A DNA stretch of 64,000 nt from assembly GCA_002717485.1 (NCBI GenBank), contig PBDW01000024.1:1-64000 (forward strand), in the 5' to 3' direction. Within the stretch, counting starts at the first letter, position 1; each line of letters starts with the position of its first letter. The translations under genes and the position numbers were made by a program. Below, piece by piece: positions 1 to 10,729 of this stretch. The notes beneath the pieces are model-generated. The model was not told the origin of the DNA and ran no database searches. It was given only the letters and a program-made list of their open reading frames with translations. The stretch is from Pelagibacteraceae bacterium (GTDB lineage: Bacteria > Pseudomonadota > Alphaproteobacteria > HIMB59 > GCA-002718135).

Positions 1-34
1 CGCGGAAAAAAAGATAAGAAAATCTTTCCTTCTA

Positions 35-109
35 TGGTGGGTGCGACAGGATTTGAACCTGTGACCCCTGCCGTGTCGAGGCAGTGCTCTACCGCTGAGC
101 TACGCACCC
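35..109 (-). tRNA. tRNA-Val (anticodon GAC), CCA encoded
   Basis: Reverse complement GGGTGCG TA GCTC AGCGGTA GAGC A CTGCC TCGACAC GGCAG GGGTC ACAGG TTCAAAT CCTGT CGCACCC A CCA folds as a complete cloverleaf with 7-bp acceptor, D, anticodon and T arms. Confidence 0.95.
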
Positions 110-185
110 AAAAATAAAACAAATACACCAATAAAATAAAACTTAAAGAATTTTTTTATAAACAAAATTTCTATCTGGCACCCTC

Positions 186-296
186 TTGGGCACAATAAGC
201 ATTCCTGAAGTTGCCTTAATTTCCGGGCATAAGGATGTGAGAATGCTTTTTAGCTATACCCATTTAAAGGCAGAAGATGTATTAAGGAAGTTATGA
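186..296 (+). pseudogene. 3' remnant of a tyrosine recombinase / phage-type integrase
   Basis: Frame reads ..ISIPEVALISGHKDVRMLFSYTHLKAEDVLRKL*, matching the C-terminal catalytic H-x-x-R...Y motif of tyrosine integrases; in-frame stop upstream at 159-161 and no N-terminal portion in the window. Confidence 0.75.
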
Positions 297-460
297 TACC
301 GAAAATTCCTTATGTTATTTATTTTATTGGCGTGCTTATCTTGGTTTTACCAGCATTTTTAGCAACAAATGCAAATAAAAAAGTTTTTTTTCGTAACATT
401 GCAACTTGGGGAGTAATATTCATAATTATAATTTTTTGCTATCAAGCATTTAATAGTTAA
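293..460 (+). CDS. small membrane protein (55 aa), hypothetical
   Basis: ATG..TAA ORF MIPKIPYVIYFIGVLILVLPAFLATNANKKVFFRNIATWGVIFIIIIFCYQAFNS with two hydrophobic stretches; not in the ORF track. Confidence 0.4.
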   Translation: MIPKIPYVIYFIGVLILVLPAFLATNANKKVFFRNIATWGVIFIIIIFCYQAFNS

Positions 461-497
461 AAAAATAATTCTCTTAAAAAATTATTTAATATCTCTC

Positions 498-1430
498 TTA
501 ATATTCCTTGTTTATATTAACTAAATTTTTTAATTCACCATTTTTTTTATGTAAAGAATATATTTTATATATTTGATTGATTGCACTTTTAATTGATGTA
601 ATTCCCGCTATATGAGGTGTGATAAAAATATTTTTTTCTTTCCACAAAGGATGATTTTTTTTAAGCGGCTCCTTTTTAAAAACATCTTGTACAACATTAA
701 ATTTTTTATTTTTTATTAAAAATTTTCTCAGATGGTCTTCATTAACAGTATCACCTCTACCAATATTGATAAGTAAAGCATTTCTTTTCATTTTTTTTAA
801 GAAATTAGTATTTATAAAATTTTTTGTTCTACTGGTGCTTGGCAAACAATTTACTATAATATTGCAATGAGAAATAAATTTGTTTAGCGAGTTATTATGA
901 TAATAAATTGGAAAATGTAATTTCTGATTTGGCTTGGTACTTTTAAATCCTAAAACCTTGTATCCATTTTTACTTAAATCCTTAGCAATTATAGTGCCAA
1001 TAAAACCTATCCCAAGTACGCCAACTGATATCTCATGATTATCAATTATGTTAGGCTGCTCTAACCATTTTTTTTTCTTCATATTTTCATAATATTGAAG
1101 AATATTTAGTTGGAAATTAAGTATCTGGCCTTGTACATAGTTTGACATTCTTTTAGCCATCAAAGAATCTTTTAGGCGTACTATTGGAACTTTGGGTAAA
1201 TTTGGATCTTTTAATAAGTGATCAACTCCTGCGCCCAAGGCAAAAATAATTTTTAAATTTTTACATTTTGCCAATTGACCATAAGGCATCTCCCAAACAA
1301 TTGCGTAATTGATACTATCTAGATCTTTGATATGTGGCCAAATATAAATCTTTTCGGATTTAAATTTATTTTTTATACTCTCAATCCATTCTTGTTTATT
1401 TTGCCAATTACAATAAAACAATATACTCAT
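498..1430 (-). CDS. glyoxylate/hydroxypyruvate reductase A-like D-2-hydroxyacid dehydrogenase
   Basis: GVLGIGFIGTIIAKDL Rossmann motif, NIGRGDTVNEDHL and TPHIAGIT motifs; GhrA-like N-terminus. Confidence 0.85.
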   Translation of the reverse strand: MSILFYCNWQNKQEWIESIKNKFKSEKIYIWPHIKDLDSINYAIVWEMPYGQLAKCKNLKIIFALGAGVDHLLKDPNLPKVPIVRLKDSLMAKRMSNYVQGQILNFQLNILQYYENMKKKKWLEQPNIIDNHEISVGVLGIGFIGTIIAKDLSKNGYKVLGFKSTKPNQKLHFPIYYHNNSLNKFISHCNIIVNCLPSTSRTKNFINTNFLKKMKRNALLINIGRGDTVNEDHLRKFLIKNKKFNVVQDVFKKEPLKKNHPLWKEKNIFITPHIAGITSIKSAINQIYKIYSLHKKNGELKNLVNINKEY

Positions 1431-1451
1431 TATTATACATATAAAACAAAT

Positions 1452-2837
1452 ATGACCGGATTAAATTTAAATAAGTACATTAAATTTACTACATTTTTGA
1501 TTCTCATTATATTTGCCTATCATTATTATAATTTAGGATCAACAAGTATATCAAATTATGCAACTTTAAAAATAAACTCGTCTCAAGAACAACAAAAAGT
1601 TAAAGATGTAATAGAACAATATAAAGAAAAAATAGTGAATAATTATTCTAACTTAGAATATAATAATAAAATTATAAAAAAAATAAATCTATCAGAAGAA
1701 TTGTCTGAGTTAGATGATTTAAAGGATGAAAATACTTTTCAGATATACGAAAGAATAGATAAAATAAAAGTAAAAAAGGGTCAGACTTTTAGCTATATAC
1801 TTACTAAACAAAGCATTAAAGATTCAGAAAGGCAGAAAATAATTAATGAAATAGGGAAAGTTTTGGACCTAAAAAAACTAGGCATAGGTCAAGAAATAAC
1901 ATTTTATTATACCAATGACATCAATAATAAGAGTTTAATAGAAAAGATCGTAATACCTCTTTCTTATAAAGAAGAAATAAATTTGGAAAGAGTGGATAAT
2001 GATTTTATTGCTAAAAAAATATTATTATCTCTTATAACAAAGAAAAATTTTCATGACGTTATTATTAATAATTCAATTTATCGAGATGGTGTAAAGAATG
2101 ATATCCCGCACCCAATTCTTGTTAATTTAATAAGGCTTTATAGTTTTGATATTGATTTTCAAAGAGATATAAGAGTTGATGACCAATTTATGATTTATTA
2201 TGAAGTATATTTAAATGAAGAAAATAGAGAAGTAGCATACGGAGACATACTGTATGCCAATCTAGTCTTACAAAATAAAAATATGGAATATTTTATATTT
2301 GAGACAAGTGAGGGTATTGATTATTTTGACAGAAGTGGAAAAAATGCCAGAAAGGCATTAATGAAAACACCAATTGATGGAGCAAGGTTATCTTCCGGGT
2401 TTGGTATGCGGAAACACCCTATTTTAGGTTATAATGTAAAACATAAGGGCTTAGATTTCGCTGCGCCAACTGGAACACCAATATTTGCAGCAGGAAATGG
2501 TATAATTGAATATAGGGGCAGAAATGGTGCCTACGGACGCTATATAAGAATTAGGCATAATAATTCTTACAAAACTGCTTATGCTCACTTGAGTGGATAT
2601 CGAAAAGGTTTAGGAAAAGGCTCTAGAGTAACGCAAGGTCAGATCATTGGCTATGTCGGATCATCAGGAAGATCAACAGGTCCGCATTTACATTATGAAA
2701 TTTTATATAATAATAAACAAATTAATCCACTAAAACTTAAATTACCTTCTGGAAGAGAACTAAAAAATGAAGAGCTAAAGAAATTTCAATTGTTTAGTTC
2801 AAAAATTTATTCTGAAGTTACGAAGCTTAAAAAATAG
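1452..2837 (+). CDS. M23 family metallopeptidase (murein endopeptidase)
   Basis: SGFGMRKHPILGYNVKHKGLDFAAPTGTPIFA...HLHYEIL motifs; start moved from track 1332 to ATG 1452 before a hydrophobic N-terminus. Confidence 0.9.
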   Translation: MTGLNLNKYIKFTTFLILIIFAYHYYNLGSTSISNYATLKINSSQEQQKVKDVIEQYKEKIVNNYSNLEYNNKIIKKINLSEELSELDDLKDENTFQIYERIDKIKVKKGQTFSYILTKQSIKDSERQKIINEIGKVLDLKKLGIGQEITFYYTNDINNKSLIEKIVIPLSYKEEINLERVDNDFIAKKILLSLITKKNFHDVIINNSIYRDGVKNDIPHPILVNLIRLYSFDIDFQRDIRVDDQFMIYYEVYLNEENREVAYGDILYANLVLQNKNMEYFIFETSEGIDYFDRSGKNARKALMKTPIDGARLSSGFGMRKHPILGYNVKHKGLDFAAPTGTPIFAAGNGIIEYRGRNGAYGRYIRIRHNNSYKTAYAHLSGYRKGLGKGSRVTQGQIIGYVGSSGRSTGPHLHYEILYNNKQINPLKLKLPSGRELKNEELKKFQLFSSKIYSEVTKLKK

Positions 2838-2850
2838 CGGTGTATTATAT

Positions 2851-3294
2851 CTATCTTTTAGTTAGTGGTTCGGATAGGAATGAAACTGTATCTAGAGATT
2901 TATCTTTATCTTCAAATTCTTCATCTTTTGAATTACTTTCGTCAGAAGAAACGTTACTATTTAAAGAATCTTGATCATAATCTTTTGTATTGAGTTCTTT
3001 GCTTTGACCTTCACTGCTGTGACCTTCACTTTTATTTAATTTAAATTGAAAACCATTTTCAGACATTATTCTGGTATAATGGTCTGCGTATTGATAATAA
3101 TACTCTGCTTGGATACTATCTCCTGTAGTTAAAGCATCTTTTGCTAACACTAAGTATTTATTTAAAACCTGACTAGGATTTCCTCGTATTTTTGATCTGT
3201 TATCATATCCAGGTTTCTGGTGACCATTTCTTCTATTAATAGTCCTATTTGAGTACCTTGGTGTTTTTGTATATCTGGGTCTTCTCGAAATCAT
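2851..3294 (-). CDS. DUF4167 domain-containing protein
   Basis: RGNPSQVLNKYLVLAKDALTTGDSIQAEYYYQYADHYTRIM signature. Confidence 0.85.
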   Translation of the reverse strand: MISRRPRYTKTPRYSNRTINRRNGHQKPGYDNRSKIRGNPSQVLNKYLVLAKDALTTGDSIQAEYYYQYADHYTRIMSENGFQFKLNKSEGHSSEGQSKELNTKDYDQDSLNSNVSSDESNSKDEEFEDKDKSLDTVSFLSEPLTKR

Positions 3295-3440
3295 AAACCT
3301 TTAAATTTTTGATGTTAAAACAGTTTTTATTATTTTATATTTTTTTTGTAAACTGTGCCATAAAGTAAATATAGTACATACATAGTAATTAAAGTGGTTT
3401 TTTTCAAGTTAAAATAAAATATCCTCCGAAAGTTCATATT

Positions 3441-4274
3441 TTATGCCATTTTTTTAAATACTAGCACTCTATCTATTTTTGCATAATCTTTAATAATATC
3501 AATAAGTTTAAGATTGTAAAATTTAAAAATATTTTTAACTTGCTCTTTTTGGCCAAAACCAATCTCAACTATAAATAAACTATTTTTATGCATAATATAA
3601 TTGGATATTTTTGCTAGTTCTAGAAATTTTTCAAGACCGGAGGATCCTCCTACCAAAGCAAGTTTTGGATCAAATTTTCTTACTTCATCCTGTAAATTCG
3701 CGTAGTCGGCAATTTTAATATATGGGGGATTAGAAACAATTATATCAAATTTTAAATTTATATTATTCCAGTTAGAGCATTTTAAATTTAGTCTATTTAA
3801 TACTTTATGATTTTCAGCATTCTTTTTAGCAATTTTTATTGCATTTTTAGAAATATCAATTGCAATACCCTTTGATCTTTTATAGTTTTTTAATAATGTA
3901 ATTATAATACAACCTGAACCTGTTCCAAGATCACAAAAATATAATTTCTTACTTTTATCATTATAATATTTTACAACAGTCTCAACTATAATTTCAGTTT
4001 CTGGTCGGGGATCAAGAACATTTTTATTAATATAAAAATTAAGATCCCAAAATTCTTTATTTCGAAAAATTTTTGATATTGGTTCTTTGTTTATTCTTTT
4101 ATTAAAAAATAAATTAAATTTACTAGTATCTATATCAGACATCGATATTTCGTGAAGAAAATTATATTTTTTTTTAACTGAACCTTTAATTAATAATTTT
4201 AAATCTAATTCTGGATTATCAATATTATATGATTTTAATATTTTTAGTTTTTCTGAATAAAATTGTTTTATCAA
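3441..4274 (-). CDS. prmC: peptide chain release factor N5-glutamine methyltransferase
   Basis: [14 protein letters not shown] and NPPYI motifs; overlaps prfA by 4 nt. Confidence 0.92.
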   Translation of the reverse strand: MIKQFYSEKLKILKSYNIDNPELDLKLLIKGSVKKKYNFLHEISMSDIDTSKFNLFFNKRINKEPISKIFRNKEFWDLNFYINKNVLDPRPETEIIVETVVKYYNDKSKKLYFCDLGTGSGCIIITLLKNYKRSKGIAIDISKNAIKIAKKNAENHKVLNRLNLKCSNWNNINLKFDIIVSNPPYIKIADYANLQDEVRKFDPKLALVGGSSGLEKFLELAKISNYIMHKNSLFIVEIGFGQKEQVKNIFKFYNLKLIDIIKDYAKIDRVLVFKKMA

Positions 4275-5341
4275 TTTAAAGAACTCAGTTTTTTTGTTTC
4301 ATCATCTGTTAGTAATGGTTCTATTATAGAATCTAAATTTCCAAGCATTATTTCCTCTATATTATTTAATGATAAGTTTATCCTATGGTCTGAGACTCGC
4401 CCTTGAGGGAAATTATATGTTCTTATTCTTTCAGATCGATCTCCTGAACCTACCTGATCTTTTCTATTTCTTGCTCTTTCTTGACTCTTTAATTGAATTT
4501 CCCTATCAAAAAGTCTTGCTCTTAAAATTTTTAAAGCTTTAGCTTTATTTTTATGTTGTGACTTTTCATCCTGTTGAGAAACGACAACTCCTGAAGGAAT
4601 ATGAGTTATCCTCACTGCACTATCAGTAGTATTAACTGATTGTCCTCCTGGTCCACTAGAACGAAATACATCAATTCTTAAATCCTTTTCTTCTATTTTT
4701 ATATCAATCTCTTCAGCTTCTGGAAGGACTGCAACTGTAGCTGCAGATGTATGAACTCTACCACTTGACTCAGTTTTAGGCACTCTTTGCACACGATGAA
4801 CTCCTGATTCAAATTTTAATCTTGCATAAACTCCCTTTCCGCTAATGCTACAAATTACCTCTTTTATGCCCTTCAATCCCGTTTCAGATATTGACATTAT
4901 TTCAAATTTCCAATTTTTTAACTCAGAATATCTTTGATACATCCTCATAACATCAGCTCCAAACAAAGATGCCTCATCCCCACCAGTGCCAGCTCGAATC
5001 TCAAGAATAACATTTTTTTCATCTGCGCTATCTTTTGGCAAAAGCATACGAAAAATATTATTTTCAAGAATTGGAATCTTTTCTTTAATGCTTATAATTT
5101 CTTTTTCTGCTTCATCTAATATTGCCCGGTCTTTTTCATTATCAAGTAATTCTTGCAACCCTAATAGTTCCTTGTTTAGTTTTTTTTGCTCATTTATCAT
5201 TGCAACCAAAGGTTGTAATTTAGCAAATTCTTTATTTAAATTGATTAATTCTTCAGAATTTTTGGGGCTTTCTTCAGATAATTTTTTATTAATTATTGAA
5301 TATCTATCAAGGATATTATCTAATTTTTTTTGAACAGTCAT
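4271..5341 (-). CDS. prfA: peptide chain release factor 1
   Basis: GGQ motif [24 protein letters not shown]. Confidence 0.97.
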   Translation of the reverse strand: MTVQKKLDNILDRYSIINKKLSEESPKNSEELINLNKEFAKLQPLVAMINEQKKLNKELLGLQELLDNEKDRAILDEAEKEIISIKEKIPILENNIFRMLLPKDSADEKNVILEIRAGTGGDEASLFGADVMRMYQRYSELKNWKFEIMSISETGLKGIKEVICSISGKGVYARLKFESGVHRVQRVPKTESSGRVHTSAATVAVLPEAEEIDIKIEEKDLRIDVFRSSGPGGQSVNTTDSAVRITHIPSGVVVSQQDEKSQHKNKAKALKILRARLFDREIQLKSQERARNRKDQVGSGDRSERIRTYNFPQGRVSDHRINLSLNNIEEIMLGNLDSIIEPLLTDDETKKLSSLN

Positions 5342-5346
5342 CTAAT

Positions 5347-6597
5347 TTAAAAAATTATTTTTTTAATATCCTCTATTGAGCTAACTTTAAAAATTTTAGT
5401 CTTTTTAAATTTATCAGTAATTTTTGCCTCATTATTATTCTCAATAGTTATAATATATTCAGAATCAAGTCTGCTTGATTTTTTCAATTGTTTTTCAATC
5501 GCCATATCAGCGGTAAAGTTTATGTGAACAAAATAATTTTTTGAATTTTTTCTCAATTCATATGCTAATCTGTATGCTTCTTTTCTATATTTTTCTAAAA
5601 ATATTATTGAAACCCTGGGTTTAATTTGTTCTGTTTTTGGCAATATTTCAATTAATCTATCCATTCCAGCCGCCCATCCAATTCCACCTAGTTGTTTACC
5701 ACCAAAAATATTAACTAGATCGGTATAACGTCCACCTCCAAGAATTGTATCTTGTTGTTTACCTAATTTTTTTGTTTTAAATTCAAAAACTGTATCTTTA
5801 TAGTAATCTAAACCTCTTACAAGATTTGAATCTTCCTTAAAATCTATATTTAAATCATTTAAAAGAATTTTAATTTTATCATAATATTTTTTACTATCTT
5901 TTGTAAGGTAATTGACTATTTTTGGAGAATCCAAAATAATTTTCATATCATTAGGATTTTTTGAATCTAAAATTCGTAAAGGATTTGAATTCAATCTTTT
6001 TTTTGAATCTTCAGAAAGATCTTTCATAAACTTACTTAAGTAAGATACTAATTTCTCCTTGTAAGCATTTCTAGACTGCTTATCTCCAAGTGTATTAATT
6101 GATAAATCTATAGACACATTGATTGTTTTAAGGAAAGTGTGGGCAACTGTAATTAATTCAACATCACTTTCTGGCATAGGTGTATCAAAAGATTCAAAAT
6201 TAATTTGATAAAACTGTCTGTATCGTCCTTTTTGAGTCTGTTCATATCTAAACATTGGGCCAAAAAGAAAAAGCTTTAAAGGCAATCTATAATCACCAGA
6301 ACCCTCAAGACCATTGCTTGCAACTGCTCTGGCAATACCCGCTGTTGCCTCAGGCCTTAATGTAAGTTTTCTTCCCTTCTTATCTTCTAAATTATACATT
6401 TCCTTTCCAATTATGTCCGAGTTTTGTCCTAAGCTTTTTTCAAAAACAGATGAAAATTCAATTAAGGGTGTGTTAATTTCTTGAAATCCATACTTCATAG
6501 CAACAGACCTTGCCATATGTTCTATTTCTACTTTTTTTTGAGATTCCGACCTGAGCAGATCTCTCATTCCTTTTACATTTAAAGTAATTTCAGACAT
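5347..6597 (-). CDS. hisS: histidine--tRNA ligase
   Basis: Class II aaRS motifs: TLRPEATAGIAR, FRYEQTQKGRYRQFYQ, LVRGLDYY, GGGRYTDL. Confidence 0.95.
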   Translation of the reverse strand: MSEITLNVKGMRDLLRSESQKKVEIEHMARSVAMKYGFQEINTPLIEFSSVFEKSLGQNSDIIGKEMYNLEDKKGRKLTLRPEATAGIARAVASNGLEGSGDYRLPLKLFLFGPMFRYEQTQKGRYRQFYQINFESFDTPMPESDVELITVAHTFLKTINVSIDLSINTLGDKQSRNAYKEKLVSYLSKFMKDLSEDSKKRLNSNPLRILDSKNPNDMKIILDSPKIVNYLTKDSKKYYDKIKILLNDLNIDFKEDSNLVRGLDYYKDTVFEFKTKKLGKQQDTILGGGRYTDLVNIFGGKQLGGIGWAAGMDRLIEILPKTEQIKPRVSIIFLEKYRKEAYRLAYELRKNSKNYFVHINFTADMAIEKQLKKSSRLDSEYIITIENNNEAKITDKFKKTKIFKVSSIEDIKKIIF

Positions 6598-6611
6598 AAT
6601 ACAGTAACTAG

Positions 6612-7700
6612 TTAATTAATATTTTCTACCTTCTTTTCTATCAATTTAGTCAAGTAGTCGACAAGGTTTTCATTAGAAATTCTGTGATCTTTTTTTCCAT
6701 CTATATAAATCATATGTGTTTTATTGCCCCCTCCGGTTATGCCGATATTTGTCATAGTTGCTTCTCCAGGTCCGTTAACCACACATCCTATGATAGAAAC
6801 AGTTATGGGCTTTGTAATATATTCCAATTTTTTCTCTAGTTTTTTTACTGTATCTATTACATCAAATTGCTGCCTAGCGCAGGAAGGGCAAGAAATAATT
6901 GTTACTCCTCTTTTGCGCAAACCCAATGCTTTGAGTATTTCAAAACCTACTTTAATTTCTTCAATAGGGTCATCAGATAAAGAAACCCTGACTGTATCCC
7001 CTATACCCTCGTATAATAATGAACCAATTCCTATTGCTGACTTAATAGATCCCGTCATAATACCTCCAGCTTCTGTAATTCCTAAATGTAAAGGATAATC
7101 AATAATCTCTGCAAGTTTTCTATATGAGGCAACTGCCAAAAAAACATCTGAAGCTTTAACGCTTACTTTAATTTTATTAAAATCATTATCTTCTAAAATT
7201 TTTATATTATTTGTTGCACTTTCAACTAAAGCCTCAGGTACTGGTTCTCCAAATTTTTCTAAAATTCCTCTTTCTAAACTTCCACCGTTAACTCCAATTC
7301 TAATAGCGCAATCATAATCCTTAGCTGCTTTAATTACGTCCTTAATTTTATCTAATTTTCCAATATTTCCTGGATTAACCCGTAAACAAGATGCTCCCGC
7401 CTTTGCTGATTCAATTGCTCTTTTATAATGAAAATGCACATCTGCTATTATTGGAACATTAGACTCTTTAACAATTTTTTTTAAGCTTTCAGTTGAATCC
7501 GTATCTGGTACTGAAACTCTTATTAAATCAGCACCTACATTTTCTAAGCTTCTAATCTGATTAATAGTTTCTTTTGTGTTTGAAGTTAAAGTATTGGTCA
7601 TAGATTGAACAGAAATTGGAGCATCACCCCCAATTTCTAAAGTTCCTACTTTAATTTTTTTTGATTTTCTTCTATTAATTAATTGATAAGATCTATGCAT
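6612..7700 (-). CDS. ispG: (E)-4-hydroxy-3-methylbut-2-enyl-diphosphate synthase
   Basis: [45 protein letters not shown] motifs. Confidence 0.96.
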   Translation of the reverse strand: MHRSYQLINRRKSKKIKVGTLEIGGDAPISVQSMTNTLTSNTKETINQIRSLENVGADLIRVSVPDTDSTESLKKIVKESNVPIIADVHFHYKRAIESAKAGASCLRVNPGNIGKLDKIKDVIKAAKDYDCAIRIGVNGGSLERGILEKFGEPVPEALVESATNNIKILEDNDFNKIKVSVKASDVFLAVASYRKLAEIIDYPLHLGITEAGGIMTGSIKSAIGIGSLLYEGIGDTVRVSLSDDPIEEIKVGFEILKALGLRKRGVTIISCPSCARQQFDVIDTVKKLEKKLEYITKPITVSIIGCVVNGPGEATMTNIGITGGGNKTHMIYIDGKKDHRISNENLVDYLTKLIEKKVENIN

Positions 7701-7735
7701 ATAAAATTTATTTAAGATTGTCTTTATAAGTTTAT

Positions 7736-8617
7736 TTAATACTTGCTAGTTATTTCACTAAGATAAACTGAATTAATAACTTGACCTTTTTTGCCAATTT
7801 TTCCTAAATCTTTATTGTCCATTATCAATAGTATATTGCCAGCATTACCTGTTGTTATTAGATAATCTTCATTTCCATGAAAAATAAATTCTTCATTTTT
7901 TTTCATTAGCTTGCTAATTATTACCTTTTCTGATGAATCTTTAATTTGTACCCAAGTTTCATTTGTAAATCTAAAAATTAAACTTTTATTGCTATTTTTT
8001 TTATCAGTATTCATTGCAGCAATAGCATTGATATTATTATTAACTAAGACATTATCTTCATCATCAGTTATTTTTGAATCTTGAATAGATGCTATATATT
8101 TATCATTTTCATAATTTTTTTGAATTAAGTCTGCTAAAAGTTGCTTCTTTTTCAGTTCTTGTATACCATTTTTTAATTCCTCCTCTTCTACAATAGCAAT
8201 TAAATTATCATCTATAGGATCAACGCTTGCATAGTCATTAGCCAGATAAGTCTCGCTGAGGAAAAAGTTATAAAAAAACATACCACAAAAAAGGAAGATA
8301 AAAATACCAGTTCCATATTTTAAATAATTAAGATGATTGTATGTTGTTGAATCTGCTAAATAAATATTACTTATTTTTTTATTACTTACAGTTTCATCTC
8401 TAAAAATTTTTTCTATAAAATCTACGTCAAGCTCTAAATGCTTAGCATACGTTTTAATGAATCCCAAAGTGTATGGATTGCCTGGCGTTTTATTATATTG
8501 ACCAGATTCTATTGCTGAAAGATAGTATACCGAAATTGCCAATTTTTTTGAAAGGTCCTCAATTGCAATTCCTTTCTTTTCTCTATTCTCTCTTAAAATT
8601 CTTCCTACTATTTTCAT
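7736..8617 (-). CDS. RodZ-like helix-turn-helix membrane protein with DUF4115-like C-terminus
   Basis: N-terminal HTH ([33 protein letters not shown]), one TM, C-terminal [12 protein letters not shown]; sits upstream of ispG. Confidence 0.8.
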   Translation of the reverse strand: MKIVGRILRENREKKGIAIEDLSKKLAISVYYLSAIESGQYNKTPGNPYTLGFIKTYAKHLELDVDFIEKIFRDETVSNKKISNIYLADSTTYNHLNYLKYGTGIFIFLFCGMFFYNFFLSETYLANDYASVDPIDDNLIAIVEEEELKNGIQELKKKQLLADLIQKNYENDKYIASIQDSKITDDEDNVLVNNNINAIAAMNTDKKNSNKSLIFRFTNETWVQIKDSSEKVIISKLMKKNEEFIFHGNEDYLITTGNAGNILLIMDNKDLGKIGKKGQVINSVYLSEITSKY

Positions 8618-8709
8618 AACCTAATAATTACTATTAATACTTCATAGGAAGATAGTCAAAAATAAATATTAATACATATAAATTCTATGTTTTCTGAGGA
8701 ATTTTTATC

Positions 8710-9930
8710 CTAGTCTAATCCATAAGTTGAGTGCAAAGACCTAACAGCAAGCTCAGTATGCTCCTCCGAAATTAATACGCTAATTTTTATTTCAGAAGTT
8801 GATATTGCAAGTATATTAATATTTTTCTCTCCAAGTGTTTTAAACATTTTTTTTGCCACTCCTGCCTGCGACCTCATACCCATACCTATTGCTGATATTT
8901 TTGAAACTTTATTATCAGTCTTATATGTCTGAAAAATATTATTTTTTTTAATATTTTCTAAAACTTTTTCTGCTTTTATTAATTCTGATTGCGGAAGTGT
9001 AAAGGTAAGATTTGCATTCTTTCCATCTTGAGAAACATTTTGAACAATCATATCAACATTTATATTTGAATCTGCTAATGGTCCAAAAATGCTTGCTGAA
9101 ACTCCTGGTTTATCTGGAATGCCACTTATAGTTACCTTAGCTTCATCCTTGCTAAAGGAAATTCCACTTACTAATTCTTTTTCCATTTTTTTATCCTCAT
9201 TTACCACAAATGTTCCAGGTTTATCAATCTGTGAAGACAAAACCTGTATGATTACATTATGCTTCATAGCAAGTTCTACAGACCGTGTCTGTAAAACTTT
9301 TGCCCCCAAAGAAGACATTTCTAACATTTCTTCATATGTTATAAAATCAATTTTTTTTGCATTTGGTACTATTGATGGATTGGCTGTATAAACACCTTCT
9401 ACATCAGTATATATATCACATTGCGATGCTTTAAAAGAAGCGGCAATGGCTACAGCTGTAGTATCTGATCCCCCTCTTCCTAAAGTTGTTATTCTATTTT
9501 CTTGTGATAATCCTTGAAACCCCGCAACGATTGCAACATCGTATGTAGAAAATGATTTAATAATATTATCGCTAGAAATGCTTTCTATACGAGCCATACC
9601 ATAATCGCTGCTTGTTCTAATTGGTATTTGCCAGGATGTCCAAGTTCTAGCCCTTACACCTCTTGATTTTAATATTAGTGACATTAATCCAATAGAAATT
9701 TGCTCTCCTGTTGAGAGTATTAAGTCATTTTCTGAGTCTGATTGAGAATTAATCTTGCTAACTTGATCAACTAAAGAATTCGTTACTCCTGCCATAGCAG
9801 ATAAAACAACTATCACCTTAGACTTTTTACATTCCTTTTCGACCCTCTTAGAAGCCCTGTTGATATGCTCAATTGTTGCAAGGGATGTCCCTCCAAATTT
9901 CATAACTATAATATTCATTTGCTTATTCAT
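8710..9930 (-). CDS. lysC: aspartate kinase
   Basis: VMKFGGTSLA, TLGRGGSDTTAVA, C-terminal ACT domains. Confidence 0.96.
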   Translation of the reverse strand: MNKQMNIIVMKFGGTSLATIEHINRASKRVEKECKKSKVIVVLSAMAGVTNSLVDQVSKINSQSDSENDLILSTGEQISIGLMSLILKSRGVRARTWTSWQIPIRTSSDYGMARIESISSDNIIKSFSTYDVAIVAGFQGLSQENRITTLGRGGSDTTAVAIAASFKASQCDIYTDVEGVYTANPSIVPNAKKIDFITYEEMLEMSSLGAKVLQTRSVELAMKHNVIIQVLSSQIDKPGTFVVNEDKKMEKELVSGISFSKDEAKVTISGIPDKPGVSASIFGPLADSNINVDMIVQNVSQDGKNANLTFTLPQSELIKAEKVLENIKKNNIFQTYKTDNKVSKISAIGMGMRSQAGVAKKMFKTLGEKNINILAISTSEIKISVLISEEHTELAVRSLHSTYGLD

Positions 9931-9973
9931 ATATTTTATTTAAATTAATAAAGTCATTATTATCATTATATGT

Positions 9974-10729
9974 ATGAAGCAAGTAATAAGAATAGGCAGT
10001 ATGATTAATAAAAAGCAAGATAAGGAATACCGTAATTTTAATTCAACCGCAGACGAATGGTGGCTTGAAAATGGTAAATTTTCAATTTTGCATAAAATTA
10101 ATCCCCTAAGGATAAGATATATATTAAGACAAATATTTAGAGGCAAAAAAAAATCAAAGGGAAGGACACCACTAAAGGGCCTAAAAATAATTGATGTCGG
10201 CTGTGGTGGAGGTTTGGTTTGTGAGCCATTGGCGAAACTTGGTGCCGATATGTTAGGAGTAGATTTCGTTAAAAAAAATATAGATGTTGCAAAAAAACAT
10301 GCAATTATAGAGGGTTTGAAAATTAAATACATATCATCAGATATTAAAAATCTAAAACTTAAAGGAAAATATGATGTCATAATAATTCTAGAGGTAATAG
10401 AGCACATTACTGATTGGAATAAAATAATACTAGGATTAGATAAGCACCTAAACTCTAAAGGATTATTAATTGTATCCTCAATAAACAGAAACATTATTTC
10501 TAGACTTATGGCAATAATTGTAGCTGAAAATATTTTAAATTGGATTCCAAAGGGGACTCATAAGTACCAAAAACTTGTCAAACCAGAAGAAATAAAAAAG
10601 CTGCTAGAATCTATTAATTATAAAGTTGTTGATATATCAGGAATGATTTACAATCCTATAATAAATGAATGGGCTCTTTCAAAAAATAAAACGAAAATAA
10701 ATTATTTTTGTACTGCAATTAAAAATTAA
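9974..10729 (+). CDS. ubiG: 3-demethylubiquinol 3-O-methyltransferase
   Basis: DEWW..GKFSILHKINPLRIRYI and DVGCGGGLVCEPLAKLGA; divergent from lysC. Confidence 0.93.
   Translation: MKQVIRIGSMINKKQDKEYRNFNSTADEWWLENGKFSILHKINPLRIRYILRQIFRGKKKSKGRTPLKGLKIIDVGCGGGLVCEPLAKLGADMLGVDFVKKNIDVAKKHAIIEGLKIKYISSDIKNLKLKGKYDVIIILEVIEHITDWNKIILGLDKHLNSKGLLIVSSINRNIISRLMAIIVAENILNWIPKGTHKYQKLVKPEEIKKLLESINYKVVDISGMIYNPIINEWALSKNKTKINYFCTAIKN

Noticed and set aside
4934-5333. Plus-strand ORFs (61 and 115 aa) over prfA
   Set aside because: Antisense shadows of prfA with no family-like motifs
6724-7098. 124-aa plus ORF over ispG
   Set aside because: Antisense to conserved ispG sequence; low-complexity Pro/Ile-rich
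9940-10494. 184-aa minus-strand ORF over ubiG
   Set aside because: Antisense to a clear UbiG; hydrophobic low-complexity translation typical of shadow ORFs
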